A DNA stretch of 64,000 nucleotides from contig NC_083602.1 in NCBI RefSeq assembly GCF_029168945.1, forward strand, positions 27,887,323 through 27,951,322, read 5' to 3'. The notes below the pieces were generated by a model. The model was not told the origin of the DNA and ran no database searches. It saw only the letters and a program-made list of their open reading frames with translations. Positions within the stretch are counted from its first letter, which is position 1. Each line of letters begins with the position of its first letter. Source of the stretch: Cannabis sativa (lineage: Eukaryota > Streptophyta > Magnoliopsida > Rosales > Cannabaceae). The translations under genes and the position numbers were made by a program. Positions 35,168 to 46,600 of the stretch are shown in pieces.

Positions 35168-36013
35168 TATATATATAAAGGAAAGCATCAAGGAGTTAAG
35201 GTGGCACTCTATAATTCTTTCAATCAATTTTTTCTTTTTTGTTAAAATTTTACATTTTCATCTATTTTATATTCATTTTTATAATGTATAATTAATAACA
35301 ATAATAATAAAAATATAGTTACAACTTTTCACTTATTCATAACCTATTTATAATTATTACATATTTATCACTAACATAAATGAAAAAAAAAATAAATTAC
35401 AACTTTTTACTTCTCTACAAACCTTTTGATTGTTGCATGTTACCCACTATATATATAGATATAAATTTAAAGAAGATATACAATATTAATAGTAACTATA
35501 ACCATAAAAGTGAAATACAAAGATACATATATCTATCATTTCTCTTTTATACAATTTAGAGATACATATATAATCAGGTATAATTTTCTTCGTTCTTTTC
35601 TTTGTGATGTCTTTCAATGAATTATGTAACAAAAAATAAAATACAAAAGTACATACATAATAGCTATAATTTTTTTTTTCTTTTTTTTGGACGTCTTTCA
35701 ATATTGAATTATATTTATAATTTATAGGATTATTCAAATATTCAAAAGTTAATATATATTCTACAGTTAATATATATTTTAAATTTAATAATATATATAT
35801 GAACATTAGATTTAAAATTTTATTTATTTAGTGATATATCAGTGATATTATCAATTCTTTCTTATTTTCTATACCACTATTTTTTTTTTTTTTTACAAAC
35901 ATAATATATTATGCATGCCACACTAATTTTAATATACTCTTATTTTTCCTTCTTTTATCTTGCACTTTATTATTATTATTGTTTTATTTTAGTTTTTTGT
36001 AATTTGATTTTTT

Positions 36014-37170
36014 TTGTGTAGACCATTCTTTTTCTTTTTTAATAAAATATAACACAAAAGAAAACTTAATAAATGTATTATTAATAAGAATATTTTAATT
36101 ATATGTATAATTTAAAAAATAGTTAATCTTTATATCCTTAATTTTTAATTTTTCAATATATACAAAATTATTTGTCTAACTATTTTTAAATTAGTATTAT
36201 AAAATTATCTCTATAATTTTTTTATACGATCAATGTTATTATTTTTTTTTTTTTGTTAAATATTATTACTTCACATTTTTCTAATTCATTCTATTATCAT
36301 TTATGGATAGTTTTGTTTTTTTTGTTAAATATTAATAATAAATATTTTTTTGTTCAGTTATAAAATTATGAATTATCATTCATTTTTTTTTTCATTCTCT
36401 TATTTATTTAATATTTTTTTTATCATCACTATTAAGTAAATTAATTGTACTCATATTTTTAATTCTCATAGAAAACTCAAAAGACATGTTATCATTTAGT
36501 GTATACAATGTATATACAATCATGTCTCTTGATATATTCAAATATTATGAATAATTAAGTATTTAAATATATTAATATATGCTACGAAATTATAATTTTG
36601 TTGTGTAGACCATTCTTTTTCTTTTTCAATAAAATATAACACAAAAGAGAATTTAATAAATGCATTAATAAGAATATTATAATTATATACATAATTTAAA
36701 AAATAATTAATCTTTATATCCTTAATTTTTTTTTTCAATATATTCAAAAATTATTTATCTTGCTATTTTTAAATCAATATCATAAAATTATTTCTAGAAT
36801 TTTTGTATACGATCAATGTTATATATATATTTTTTTTTGTTAAATATTATTAGTTCACATTTTTTTTTTAAATTCATTCTATTATCATTTATGGATACTT
36901 TTTTTTTGTTAAATATTAATAGTAAATATCTTTTTGTTCAGTTATAAAATTATGAGTTATCATTCATTTTTTTCTCCATTCTCTATTTAATATTTTTATT
37001 ATTTTTTATCATCACTATTAAGTAAATTAATTGTACCCATATTTTTAATTTTCATAGAAAATTCAAAAAACATGTTGTCATTAGTGTATACAATATATAT
37101 ACAATCACGTCTCTTGATATATTTAAATATTATGAATTAAGTATTTAGATATATTAATATATGTTATGAA
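36014..37170 (+). repeat. Tandem duplication of about 587 bp in the middle Helitron
   Basis: The sequence from TTGTGTAGACCATTC at 36014 repeats from 36601. Similarity continues through TTAATTGTACYCATATTTTT and a TATACAATCA block to about 37165, with many small gaps in T-runs. It is an old duplication with no coding content. Confidence 0.75.
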
Positions 37171-37252
37171 ATTTTAAAAGTTATTACAAAGGACATAGTT
37201 TACATGAGAAGTTCTCTTTGCATAAATATATAGTATATTTAGCATCAACATA

Positions 37253-38332
37253 TCAATATATATAAAGGAAAGAATAAGAGAGATTATGTGGCAACTTATA
37301 GGAGTGTTTTTGCCTATTCTTTATTTTCTCTATTTTTCTAATTTACCTAATATTTTCATTAATTTTTATTATCACTATTAATTAGTTATGTTTAACTATC
37401 ATAAAAAAATCAAAAGTCATGTCATTAAACATTATTTGAGGCTCTTCATTATCATTATATATCTAAAGACTACTCACATTTTTATCATACCAATAAATAT
37501 ATATAAATATACCCTATTTATATTATTTGTATTCCTATATAGTTGTAGATTTAATTTAGAATTTATTTGAGACTTTTAAGTTTACTTTAACTATTTAACT
37601 TCTTCCTATACATATTAATTTTTACCTATATATACATATGCCCATCTAGCTAATTTCTCACAAAAAAAAAAATTGTAGAGATAGGAATCCTTTTTTTTGG
37701 TAGTTAGCATGTCTTTCATGGAGTCCCTCTTGACTAATTGGAGAGATGAGATAGCGGCTACGAAGATAATAATAGTAAAGTTGAAATTAAGATGAGTTTA
37801 TATTATTATATATGTTTTTGTATAAATGGATGAGTTTTGTTCATTAATTTTGGATATTTGATCTCTACAAATTTTTGATGTTGCAATTACATAATATATA
37901 TAGGGTTTATTGAATATTTTTTCATGTTATCCTCCTTCTCTACTAGAGAAGTTCCCTATATTTTTCATATTGAAATAATATAATTTAGTTTAAATTAAAT
38001 AATTACACTAATATGTGTTTGCTTTGCGTATACATAATAAATAAAAATACCACACAAACCATTATTTTTTATCTTTTTTTTAAGCATATCTAATTATTAT
38101 CTGTATTGATCCTATTATTTATAAGTTTATTTTAGTTTATTATTTTTTATTTTATACGTATTTTACATGATTAAAGGTGATTCATTAAAAAAAATAACTC
38201 TCATTATAAACTTAATTAGAGTGCTCTAATTATTTTCCTTACTCCATGCATAAGCAATATGCTCAATTATATGACAAAAACACTCTTATAAGTTGCCACA
38301 TAATCTCTCTTATTCCTTCATTTATATATTGA
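37253..38332. mobile_element. 1.08-kb insertion bounded by inverted Helitron-like 5' ends
   Basis: 37253-37313 (TCAATATATATAAAGGAAAG...) is inverted at 38332-38272 over about 60 bp, including the shared block AGAGATTATGTGGCAACTTA. TA lies on both sides (37251-37252 and 38333-38334). Each arm resembles the 5' end of the surrounding Helitrons, but no CTAG/hairpin end is present. It could be a TIR element that took over Helitron ends, or two head-to-head Helitrons that lost their 3' parts. Confidence 0.5.
37709..37795 (+). CDS. Small coding-like ORF in the inverted-repeat insertion
   Basis: 28 codons, MSFMESLLTNWRDEIAATKI onward, TGA stop. Its codon composition stands out from the AT-rich surroundings and it could be a captured exon fragment. 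I recognise nothing and there is no supporting context; it may be chance. Confidence 0.2.
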   Translation: MSFMESLLTNWRDEIAATKIIIVKLKLR

Positions 38333-39257
38333 TATTGACTGATGATTAATTATATAATGATAATAATATTATGATTATTAATTTTTCATTAATCATCCAC
38401 TTAATAATTATCACATATTTATAGTCATTTATTTTTTATTTGAAAAGATTAAGAGTGGCTTTTCATTTTTAGTAATTTAAATCATATTATTTATATCTAT
38501 TTATATTATATTTATATAGATGTAAAAAAAAGAGGTGACATTCTCAACATCTTATTTTTTTTAATTACTATATCTAATTTTCTATTTTTTATAATTAATT
38601 TATAGTTTTTTTTTTCTATTTTTTCATATTATTTTAATTTAATATAATCAATCAACCAATTAAATTATAAATATAATACTAAGAATACAAACGTTTGTGT
38701 TTTATAAAACTCTCAACAATAATTTTATTCATTAAATTATAAAACATTCTCAAAACTAATTATAAAACCAAAAGTCCATCTCAAGATTAGTTGTTTCTCT
38801 ATTTGTAAATGTTGAAAACTTTAAAGAAAATAAAAGCTAATATTTAATAATGTACTAATATTATCCATATTGAATCAAATAGTTAATTGTATTATATAAT
38901 TCGTATTTATATATATTTATGTATATAATTTTATACTAAACATCAAATTTAATTCATGTTCTTAGGTAAGATTTATTGATGGTCTCATTTTTTTTTTAAA
39001 TAATTGATAGTATCATTTAAGCCGTGTATATATTACTATTATATTATTATTACACCATATAACAATTTTGGATGTATATATATATGTGTGTTCTTTTTAA
39101 GGATTAATTAATTACTCTTCTTTTTCAACTTATTTCTTATTGTGAGAATTTGTGTCAATTATCGTTTCTACATCAATCATAATAACAATTAATAGCTATG
39201 ATAATCATAATACTCTTTATACTGTTGCTATAAATTATATTAAAAATAGGGTCGAAC
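38333..39257. other. AT-rich Helitron interior, no gene
   Basis: Only short low-complexity frames. Nothing further can be supported. Confidence 0.5.
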
Positions 39258-39285
39258 CCGCGCGAAGCGCAGCTTAGTCCCCTAG
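39258..39285 (+). terminator. Helitron 3' terminus: hairpin plus CTAG (middle copy)
   Basis: Same structure as 35140-35167 with one mismatch in the stem (G to A) and the same 9-base spacer. Confidence 0.7.
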
Positions 39286-40290
39286 TTATTATATAAAAAG
39301 GAGAATGTGGCTTTGGGCTTCCCAAAGTAAATTATAAAATTGTCTTTTTTTTTTCTATCTATAACTTTTATATAAAAAAAAGAATGTTTACTTAATTAAC
39401 CTTTATTAAATATTAATCTACAAAAAATAATAAATTGTTCTTTTATAACTCAAAAAAAATCTAAATCAAACAACCATACATATTGTAATCTTTTTTTTTT
39501 TAAAAAAAATATTTTTGAAATCTTTTTATATCCCACATTTCATTAATGAATAATAATTTATCTTTCTACAAAATAACTTAAAAGTATATTATTTTATACA
39601 AAATATTTAAAAAATTATTTCAATTGATGGAAATAATTTACTTATTATTTTATTAAATAAAAAATAATAAAAAAACACAATTTTAGTTATATAAATATAT
39701 ATATGTGATAATTACCTTTCTCTCCATCACTTTAGATTATTAAAATAATAGATTTATAAACCCATTTATTGATGTGTGAGGACCATAGCCTTTACTAAAA
39801 AAATATCACACTTACAAAATATATGTATTTTCTAATTTCATAATTGTAAAGTAAAATAGTAAAAAAGCTCCACAAAATTAATTTAGTATAAGTGATTATA
39901 ATTTTTGTTTAATGTGGGAAGTGAGCACAAATATCTTTAGGGGAATTTTATTTGCAATTTAAAAATTTATAAATGCACTATATTTTAATAATTTTTATTT
40001 TAAATAAATTTATAATTGTATTTATATTAGTTTTTTTTTTATCAAAATTCCTTCAATTCAAATTGTTAAAAAATAAATCTATCAAAAAAAATTAAATATT
40101 ATAATAAAAAAATTATACGAAATTCTATTAAAAAAATAAAAAAATTATATAAATTTGAAAAATGATTATTACTTTTTTAAAAAATAAATACTAAAATTAA
40201 CACAAAATAATGTGCGAAAAATAATTCAAAAAAATATTAAGAGTGATTTTTGAAAATTATTTTAAATTTATTTTTTATATACTTATTATA

Positions 40291-40628
40291 CACTAGAAGA
40301 AATGTCACTTTTACCAACACAATTCGCTACTGCGTTGGTAAAAGTAATTTTTACTAGCGCATTTCGCAAACTATACTGGCAAAAAGGTCAAAGTTTTACC
40401 AGTGCATATTTGTAGTGGCTAAAATCTAACTTTTTCAATGCATTTACGCACTGCGAAAAGTTATTTTTGTCAGCGCTTTTCATTTTATGCTGGTAAAAAT
40501 TCTAATACCAATGTTGATTTGCCAATTTCTTTTGCCAATGCATCTGAAGTAAATTTTATTTTACCAGCGTAATACTAAACTTTTACCAGCACAAAAATGT
40601 GCTTGCAAAAATGACATTTTTTGTAGTT
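40291..40628. mobile_element. Miniature CACTA-like element in the outer Helitron
   Basis: Left end CACTAGAAGAAATGTCA; right end TGACATTTTTTGTAGTT is its diverged inverted copy. About eight direct and inverted copies of TTTTACCAGCGCA-type text fill the 338 bp, like CACTA subterminal arrays. No clear 3-bp target duplication remains, so the assignment is tentative. Confidence 0.55.
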
Positions 40629-40704
40629 AATTTATGGGATGCAAATAAAATTTTTCATATTTTTATAATAAATAAGTCCATTCAAAATAAAAAATCATGT
40701 ATAT

Positions 40705-40733
40705 ACGTGCGGAGCACGTGTGCCTCCGACTAG
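40705..40733 (+). terminator. Helitron 3' terminus: hairpin plus CTAG (outer copy)
   Basis: Perfect 6-bp stem with GGA loop, 10-base spacer, CTAG. The sequence differs from the other two, indicating another Helitron family. Confidence 0.65.
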
Positions 40734-41307
40734 TTTAATTAAAAATCAATCCAATTTAATTACAATTAATATATATTAAAATATTATTTTTATTTAATAA
40801 AAATATACAGTATATAATTTAATTATAATTTTTAAGTTGTCTCTTTATTTATAAATACATTAATTAATTAATTTTCTTAAAAAAATAGTTTAACTTCATC
40901 TAAAACTAAATGAATAACACACTTGACTCACTGTGTTTGTGTATAGTCTTAAATTCCTAGGAGAAAATCTAGTAGCTGATCCTTCCTTTTCTCTTACATC
41001 ATTTTTAATATCAATTAGGTTTTATATAATTCTCTTCATGTTTTTAAGTTTATATAAAATAATTAGTAGTAATTTGATATTCAATTACAAAAATGATCCA
41101 AGTAAATTAATTATTAGATTAGATAAGATTTTAAAGTTTAATTGGAGATAATAATTTTTTTAAATTTAAATACTAATTAGATTGAATAGATAAAAAAATA
41201 AAAATAAAAATAAAAATCAATATCGGATAAATCCTAATTATCAACATCATCCGAAGTACTAGAATTGAATATTCTTTAATCTATGATCTACCTTTCATAC
41301 AAATATA
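40734..41307. other. AT-rich spacer
   Basis: The open frame 40933-41151 is hydrophobic and AT-driven, with no recognisable domain. No other signal. Confidence 0.4.
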
Positions 41308-41396
41308 TTTTTTAGAGTAGTACTAGTGGTACGTGCACTACACATACCTATATTATGTTTTTTTAGAGTAGTACTAGTGGTACGTGCACTACACAT
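41308..41396 (+). repeat. Short direct repeat just upstream of the LINE
   Basis: About 38 bp (TTTAGAGTAGTACTAGTGGT... to ...CACTACACAT) occurs at 41308-41345 and again at 41359-41396. It includes the palindromes AGTACT and GTGCAC. The second copy touches the presumed LINE 5' end. Confidence 0.8.
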
Positions 41397-41526
41397 GCTC
41401 TCTAGGAGCGTTTTCCATGAAGGAAATTAAGAGTACTAGCCTTCGCGAGTAGCTCTTTCGTATTCCACTCAGTAAAATCGTGAGGTTTTTGCTTTCTTGC
41501 CTGTGCGAACGTTCTCATTGATCCAA

Positions 41527-43698
41527 ATGGCTGACAACAGTTTAAGCCATCTCTTCAAGGATACAATACAAGTTTCTATTAATGATTTGACTCATAGGCT
41601 AGACCCAGGCGAGATTGATGCCCAAGAACCGCCAGGGAAAATTCTACTGGGGAAAGTAATAAGCAATGGTAAGTTGGGTCGCAATACTATCGCCAGTGCC
41701 TTGAAAAGAGCATGGGCGTCTTTCAAAGGGTGGAGCTGGAAGGAAGATGACGAGGGCATCCTCCACTTCTCCTTTGCCACTAAAGAAGATGCTTGGAATG
41801 TACTTAACCGGCGACCATGGATCATCTGTGGTGCCCTGCTAGTAGTTATGCCATGGCCTCCGTGGCTAGCCCCGTCCGAGGTTCAGTTTGATCGTTCCCC
41901 TTTCTGGGTCAGACTAAGTGGCATCCCTCCTTTCTATTGGAACAAAACCAATACAGAGGAACTTGCTGCAAAAGTCTCGCCAATCTTTAAACTGCCCAGA
42001 TATATTGACTTTGAAAGAGGCTCTTTTGGAATGGGAACAGTTAGATTCCGAGCCACTATTGACATAGATAAAGCATTGTTCTCAGGTTTTTTCATGAAGA
42101 GGAAGCCTCTAAAGGACCTCTGGATCCAATACAAATACGAGAAATTACCTAAACTCTGCCTCAAATGTGGCATAATCTCTCATGATCAAAAGTTTTGCTT
42201 CAAGCCTCCTACAGTTATTAAAGATCCTAATGGCGCTTTCTTCCCCATGTACGGTGTCTGGATGAAATATGAGGAAGAAGCCAAATGGTCGTTCTCTCCT
42301 ACTCTCCCAAAATGGTTTGAAGAGTGGATTATCCAGCAGCGATTAATGATGGATGAGACCTTCAAACAACAATGGAGAATCAAAAATTCCATTAAAACAG
42401 CAGATGAGTGGGAGGCTCGCGAAAATCGTCGTGAGCTGCCTGGAAAACGGAGGATGGTAGAACAAGTGGTGGAGGACCTACCGGAGACGGGAGAGGAAAG
42501 AGTCTGCAGATACCCGATGGTGACCTTACCTGGGATCGGGGAAGTTTTCCCATTCGAAGACACCGACAATCTGGTGATCAAGAAAGTCCCTGGTCATCTT
42601 ACCCTTTCTGTAAACTCGGACGTACAGAGTGACAGCGACCCATCCAATGGCGTGCTCATGTTAACAGAGGCTACAACGGCAAACCTCAACTCTGAAATCA
42701 ACCCTCCTGTCAACCTGAAAGCCGTAGTGGCGCAGGCTCAGAGTACCTCCCTGCCACAGAGCCATGTCGTTGCCTCTTTGAAGGATAAAGTTCAAAGCGA
42801 CTCAGCAATTGAAACAGAGCAAACCATTTTGGGAGATAAGGTCCACTCTCCAATGGTTTCGGGCCACCCTCCCTTGGGCCCTAGGAAAAAAGATGATTAC
42901 TCAAGTCTCTTAGGCACCCAAGCCCACACCATCCCATGGCCATCCAATGACCTTTGGAATATGGGCTTTAAGACCCTTACTGGGCTGGGCACAGTAGACA
43001 AATTCATGAGAGAGCTTTCCATCTTTAATCCTCTAATGCAAATTGAAGATTTCAGATCCATAAGCTCAGATAGTGGGCCCAAAAAAAGAAAGGCCCTGGA
43101 TGGAATTTTAATTGGGCCTAAGTCTTCTGAACAGTACCCAGTGGGGACTATGTGTCAAGAGTCAACTAATACTCTCTAGTCTTCTCCCACTCCATATATC
43201 GCCCCTCCTTCTGAAGTGGACTCCCCTCATCTCACCCTGGAATCGCATAGCTTCTCCCCTTGGTCTGGAAGCTCTGGATCGACTAAGAGGAAAAGGGGCA
43301 GGCTGCCCATTGCAAAGCCAGCACCCATAAGCCAAAGCTCCAATAACTCTCCTTCAGCGACTAAACCTCAATCCCGAAGAAGAGGAAGGCCAACGAAAGT
43401 AACTGCAAGCTCAAGCTTCAGTGTCCAACCAACATCATTCAAACGCAATACCAGGAAAAAAGCTCAAAAACAACAACGCATTAGTGCGCACTGGGATAAC
43501 AAAATCTTTGATCTCACTGTCGACTTGGATAATCACTTTGTCATAGTCGATAGACAATCCAAGCCTTCTTCTAGTTGTACAATCAGAGATATATCAGAAG
43601 TATCAGATGAGCATGTGGATACTAATGGAACAGAGAAACCGGTTTTTTGCTTTGGGGCTGTGGAGACTTGCCCAGAAAAGTCTCCCAGCCACCAATGA
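41527..43698 (+). pseudogene. LINE ORF1 (DUF4283/zinc knuckle), one nonsense codon
   Basis: The best ATG is at 41527 (MADNSLSHLF). A DUF4283-like domain spans roughly residues 20-190 of the frame (HFSFATKEDAWNVLNRRPW; PFWVRLSGIPPFYWN). A CCHC zinc knuckle follows, CLKCGIISHDQKFC. This ORF1 type binds element RNA. The frame is broken by TAG at 43177-43179 but stays open afterwards to TGA at 43696-43698, with a basic tail (SGSTKRKRGRLP, KPQSRRRGRPTK). The stop overlaps the ORF2 start. Confidence 0.85.
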
Positions 43699-46600
43699 AG
43701 ACACTATTTTAGAACTGTCGTGGGCTCGGGAATGCCGCGACAGTTCGACAACTGAAGGACCTGGTCCGGAGGTCAAATCCCGAAGTCTTAATCCTCTCTG
43801 AAGTAAGGCTTTCCCAAGGTAATTTTGCTAATTTAATGACGAAACTTCATTTTCCTGGCGTTGAGTATGTTCCTCCTCTGGGCACTGCCGGAGGCTTGGG
43901 TTTCTGTTGGAAATTGGGTGTTGACTATCGCATCCAACTAGTTGATAAAAACAAAATCATTGGTATCATTGCCTCGGACCCCCCCGACCGCCCGTGGGCT
44001 CTTATTGGAACTTATGGCCCTCCTACCTATGGGGACAAGGAGGCTTTTTGGAAGGATCTAGGAGATTTTACTTGCAGTTGCCCCCTCCCTTTGGTCATTA
44101 TAGGGGACCTAAATGGAACTCTAAAAGATGGGGAATGCTTGAATTATGTAGGTTCATCTAGCACCAGCAGATACTCGTTCGACTTGCGAAGAATGGTCCA
44201 CCGTACGGGATTGATTGACTTGGGATTCCTAGGTGTAAAATTTACCTGGTTCAAGAGAGGATCCTCTGCCTCTGCGGGTTCCAACCTTAAAAGAGCGAGA
44301 CTTGACCGTGCCCTGGCTTCAGCTGATTGGAGAATCGCATGGCCTAATGTAATTCTCAACCATCTCACGGCATCGTCATGAGACTATAATCTGATTTTAC
44401 TAGACACAGAAGGAGGACGATTTTGTACGAAAGTAATGTTTAAATACGAACTCATGTGGGAACGAGACCCGCGGGTATTTTGGGTGGTTAAAAAGGCATG
44501 GAATCTCATCCAACACAAGGATCCTATGGTCAACCTATACCGCAAACTAAAATGTTCAAAAGAGCATCTCTCCAGGTGGAACAAATCGCATTTCAAGTGG
44601 CTTTCTACGCAAATCGCGGAGGCTAAGATCAAATTGGAAAGGCTAGAAAACAGTCTAGTCTTTGATGGTGAAGCCCACAAGGAAGCTAGAGCACATCTAG
44701 AGGAGGCCCTATCGAGAGAAGAAATATTCTGGCGTCAGAAGTCCAGAGTTTCCTGGTTGAAGGAAGGAGACAGAGCGTTGAAATTCTTCATGGCAAGTAC
44801 GGTCACGCGAAGAAGGCAAAACTATATTCAGCGACTCAAAGATGCTGATGGAAATGCAGTGGAGGAAATAAAAGACATCGCCAAGCTGTTTATTGATAAA
44901 TTCTCCAGTATCTTCACTAAGAGCCTGAACCGTATCCCTTTCAAGCCTGAGAATTGGCCTCAGCTGAAGTCAACTGAAAGCCTAGATGACAACTTAAACT
45001 CCATTCCAGGAGAAGAGGAGATTATCCAAGCCTTATCTGCAATGGGAATTGATAAAGCCCCGGGTCCTGACGGTTTACCTGTGGCTTTCTTCCGTTCCCA
45101 TTGGGACACCGTGAGCACTGATGTACTGAAAATGATCCTCCACTTCTTCGATACCTCGAGGCTTCCCCATTTCATCAATGACACCAATATCGTACTTGTG
45201 CCAAAGAAGGATTCTCCCCAAACAGTTAATGATTATAGACCCATTGCACTGTGCAATGTCGTTTATAAGTGCATCTCAAAAGTTCTGGCCGCTCGGTTAC
45301 GACACGCTCTTCCTTTAATCGTTTCTCCAACCCAAACAGCATTCATCAAGGGGCGGTCTATCACGGAGAATACGGCAGTAGCAAAAGAAATTGTTCACTC
45401 CATGGCTAGAAGGAAAGGTAATCGCGGTTTTATGATAATCAAATTGGACATGGAAAAAGCTTACGATAAGATGGATTGGGAGTTTGTTTGTGAAGCCTTG
45501 AGTTTCCATGGCGCGAAGGACCCGTTTCTTGGATGGATAAGGAGCTGTATTCAAATTTCAAAGCTGAATCTCCTTATCAATGGGGTTAAGCATGGATCCA
45601 TGGTCCCTTCCTGTGGATTACGCCAAGGAGACCCTTTATCCCCTGCCCTATTCATTCTAGCAGCGGACCTCCTGTCAAGACTATGGATAGACTATTCAAG
45701 GGAGGGGAAGATAAGGGGCTTCAAATTTGCAAGATCCGCCAGCCCCATCACTCACCTAATGTTTGCCGACGATGTTATGTTATTTGGCCAAGCATCGGTG
45801 AAGGAGGCAGAGGCTTTCCCGGAATGTTTAAACCTCTATTGCTCGTGGTCGGGACAAGCTGTCAATTTCCAAAAATCAACAGTTTTCTTCTCCAAAGGAG
45901 TCCCTTCTAACAGAGCTAATGCCATCGCCAACCTTCTTGGTATGTCTAAATGAAAAAAGATACAATATATCTTGGTACCTCTCTCTTTAATTCTGCAAAT
46001 CGCTCGAAGGACATGAACTTTCTAGTTAAAAAAGTGATGGCAAGAATTGAAGGATGGAAATCTCGCCTCCTATCAAAGGTTGGTAGAGCATGTCTCATAC
46101 AATCAGTGGGGGCTTCCATTCCTGTCTACATGGCGGCCTCGGAGGTGATACCGAGGGGCATTTGCTTGAAGATTGATCAATGCCTCCGAAATTTCTGGTG
46201 GAGTGATCAAAACAATAGGAAAACTATGCACACAGTGGCATGGGATTCCCTGTGTAAATCGAAATTCGAAGGAGGCCTTGGTTTTAGGCAACTAAAGGAT
46301 ATCAACAAAGCTTTCTTCCTCAAGTGGGGGTGGAAACTCGTAACTGAAAAATCTTCCATTTGGAACATCGCAATGTCCACTAAGTACCTAAGAGGCAATA
46401 ATTTCTTTGATGTCGAGCCTAAACCCTCGGACTCTTGTATTTGGAAAGCAATGTTGAAATCTAGAACTCTCCTCTGTGAAGGTTTGTGTAAAAGGATCGG
46501 GGATGGGAGGACTACATCCATTTGGTTCGATTCTTGGGTTACAACAGGGGATCATAAACCCACCCCGCTGAAGGACGCTACCCAGGGGGCAAACCTTGTT

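Larger units (their letters stand above)
33663..39285 (+). mobile_element. Middle Helitron, nested in the first bases of the outer one
   Basis: 5' piece TCAATCAA (33663-33670), resuming at 35168 with TATATATATAAAGGAAAGC. The 3' end has a near-perfect hairpin CCGCGCGAAGCGCAG (39258-39272), a 9-base spacer and CTAG (39282-39285), then T. The 3' end is almost identical to that of the inner Helitron, so they are one family. The interior is AT-rich with a large tandem duplication and an inverted-repeat insertion. No protein domain is seen. Confidence 0.55.
33655..40733 (+). mobile_element. Outermost Helitron of a nested stack
   Basis: Inferred outer element: TCTATCTA at 33655-33662 plus 39286-40733. 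The right part opens TTATTATATAAAAAGGAGAA, so with the nested insertions removed the 5' end has the TCTATNTATATAAAAGG form of plant Helitrons. Its 3' end has a perfect hairpin, ACGTGC-GGA-GCACGT (40705-40719), then CTAG at 40730-40733 followed by a host T; the base before 33655 is A. That fits A^T insertion. No Rep/helicase is present, so it is non-autonomous. Confidence 0.5.
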
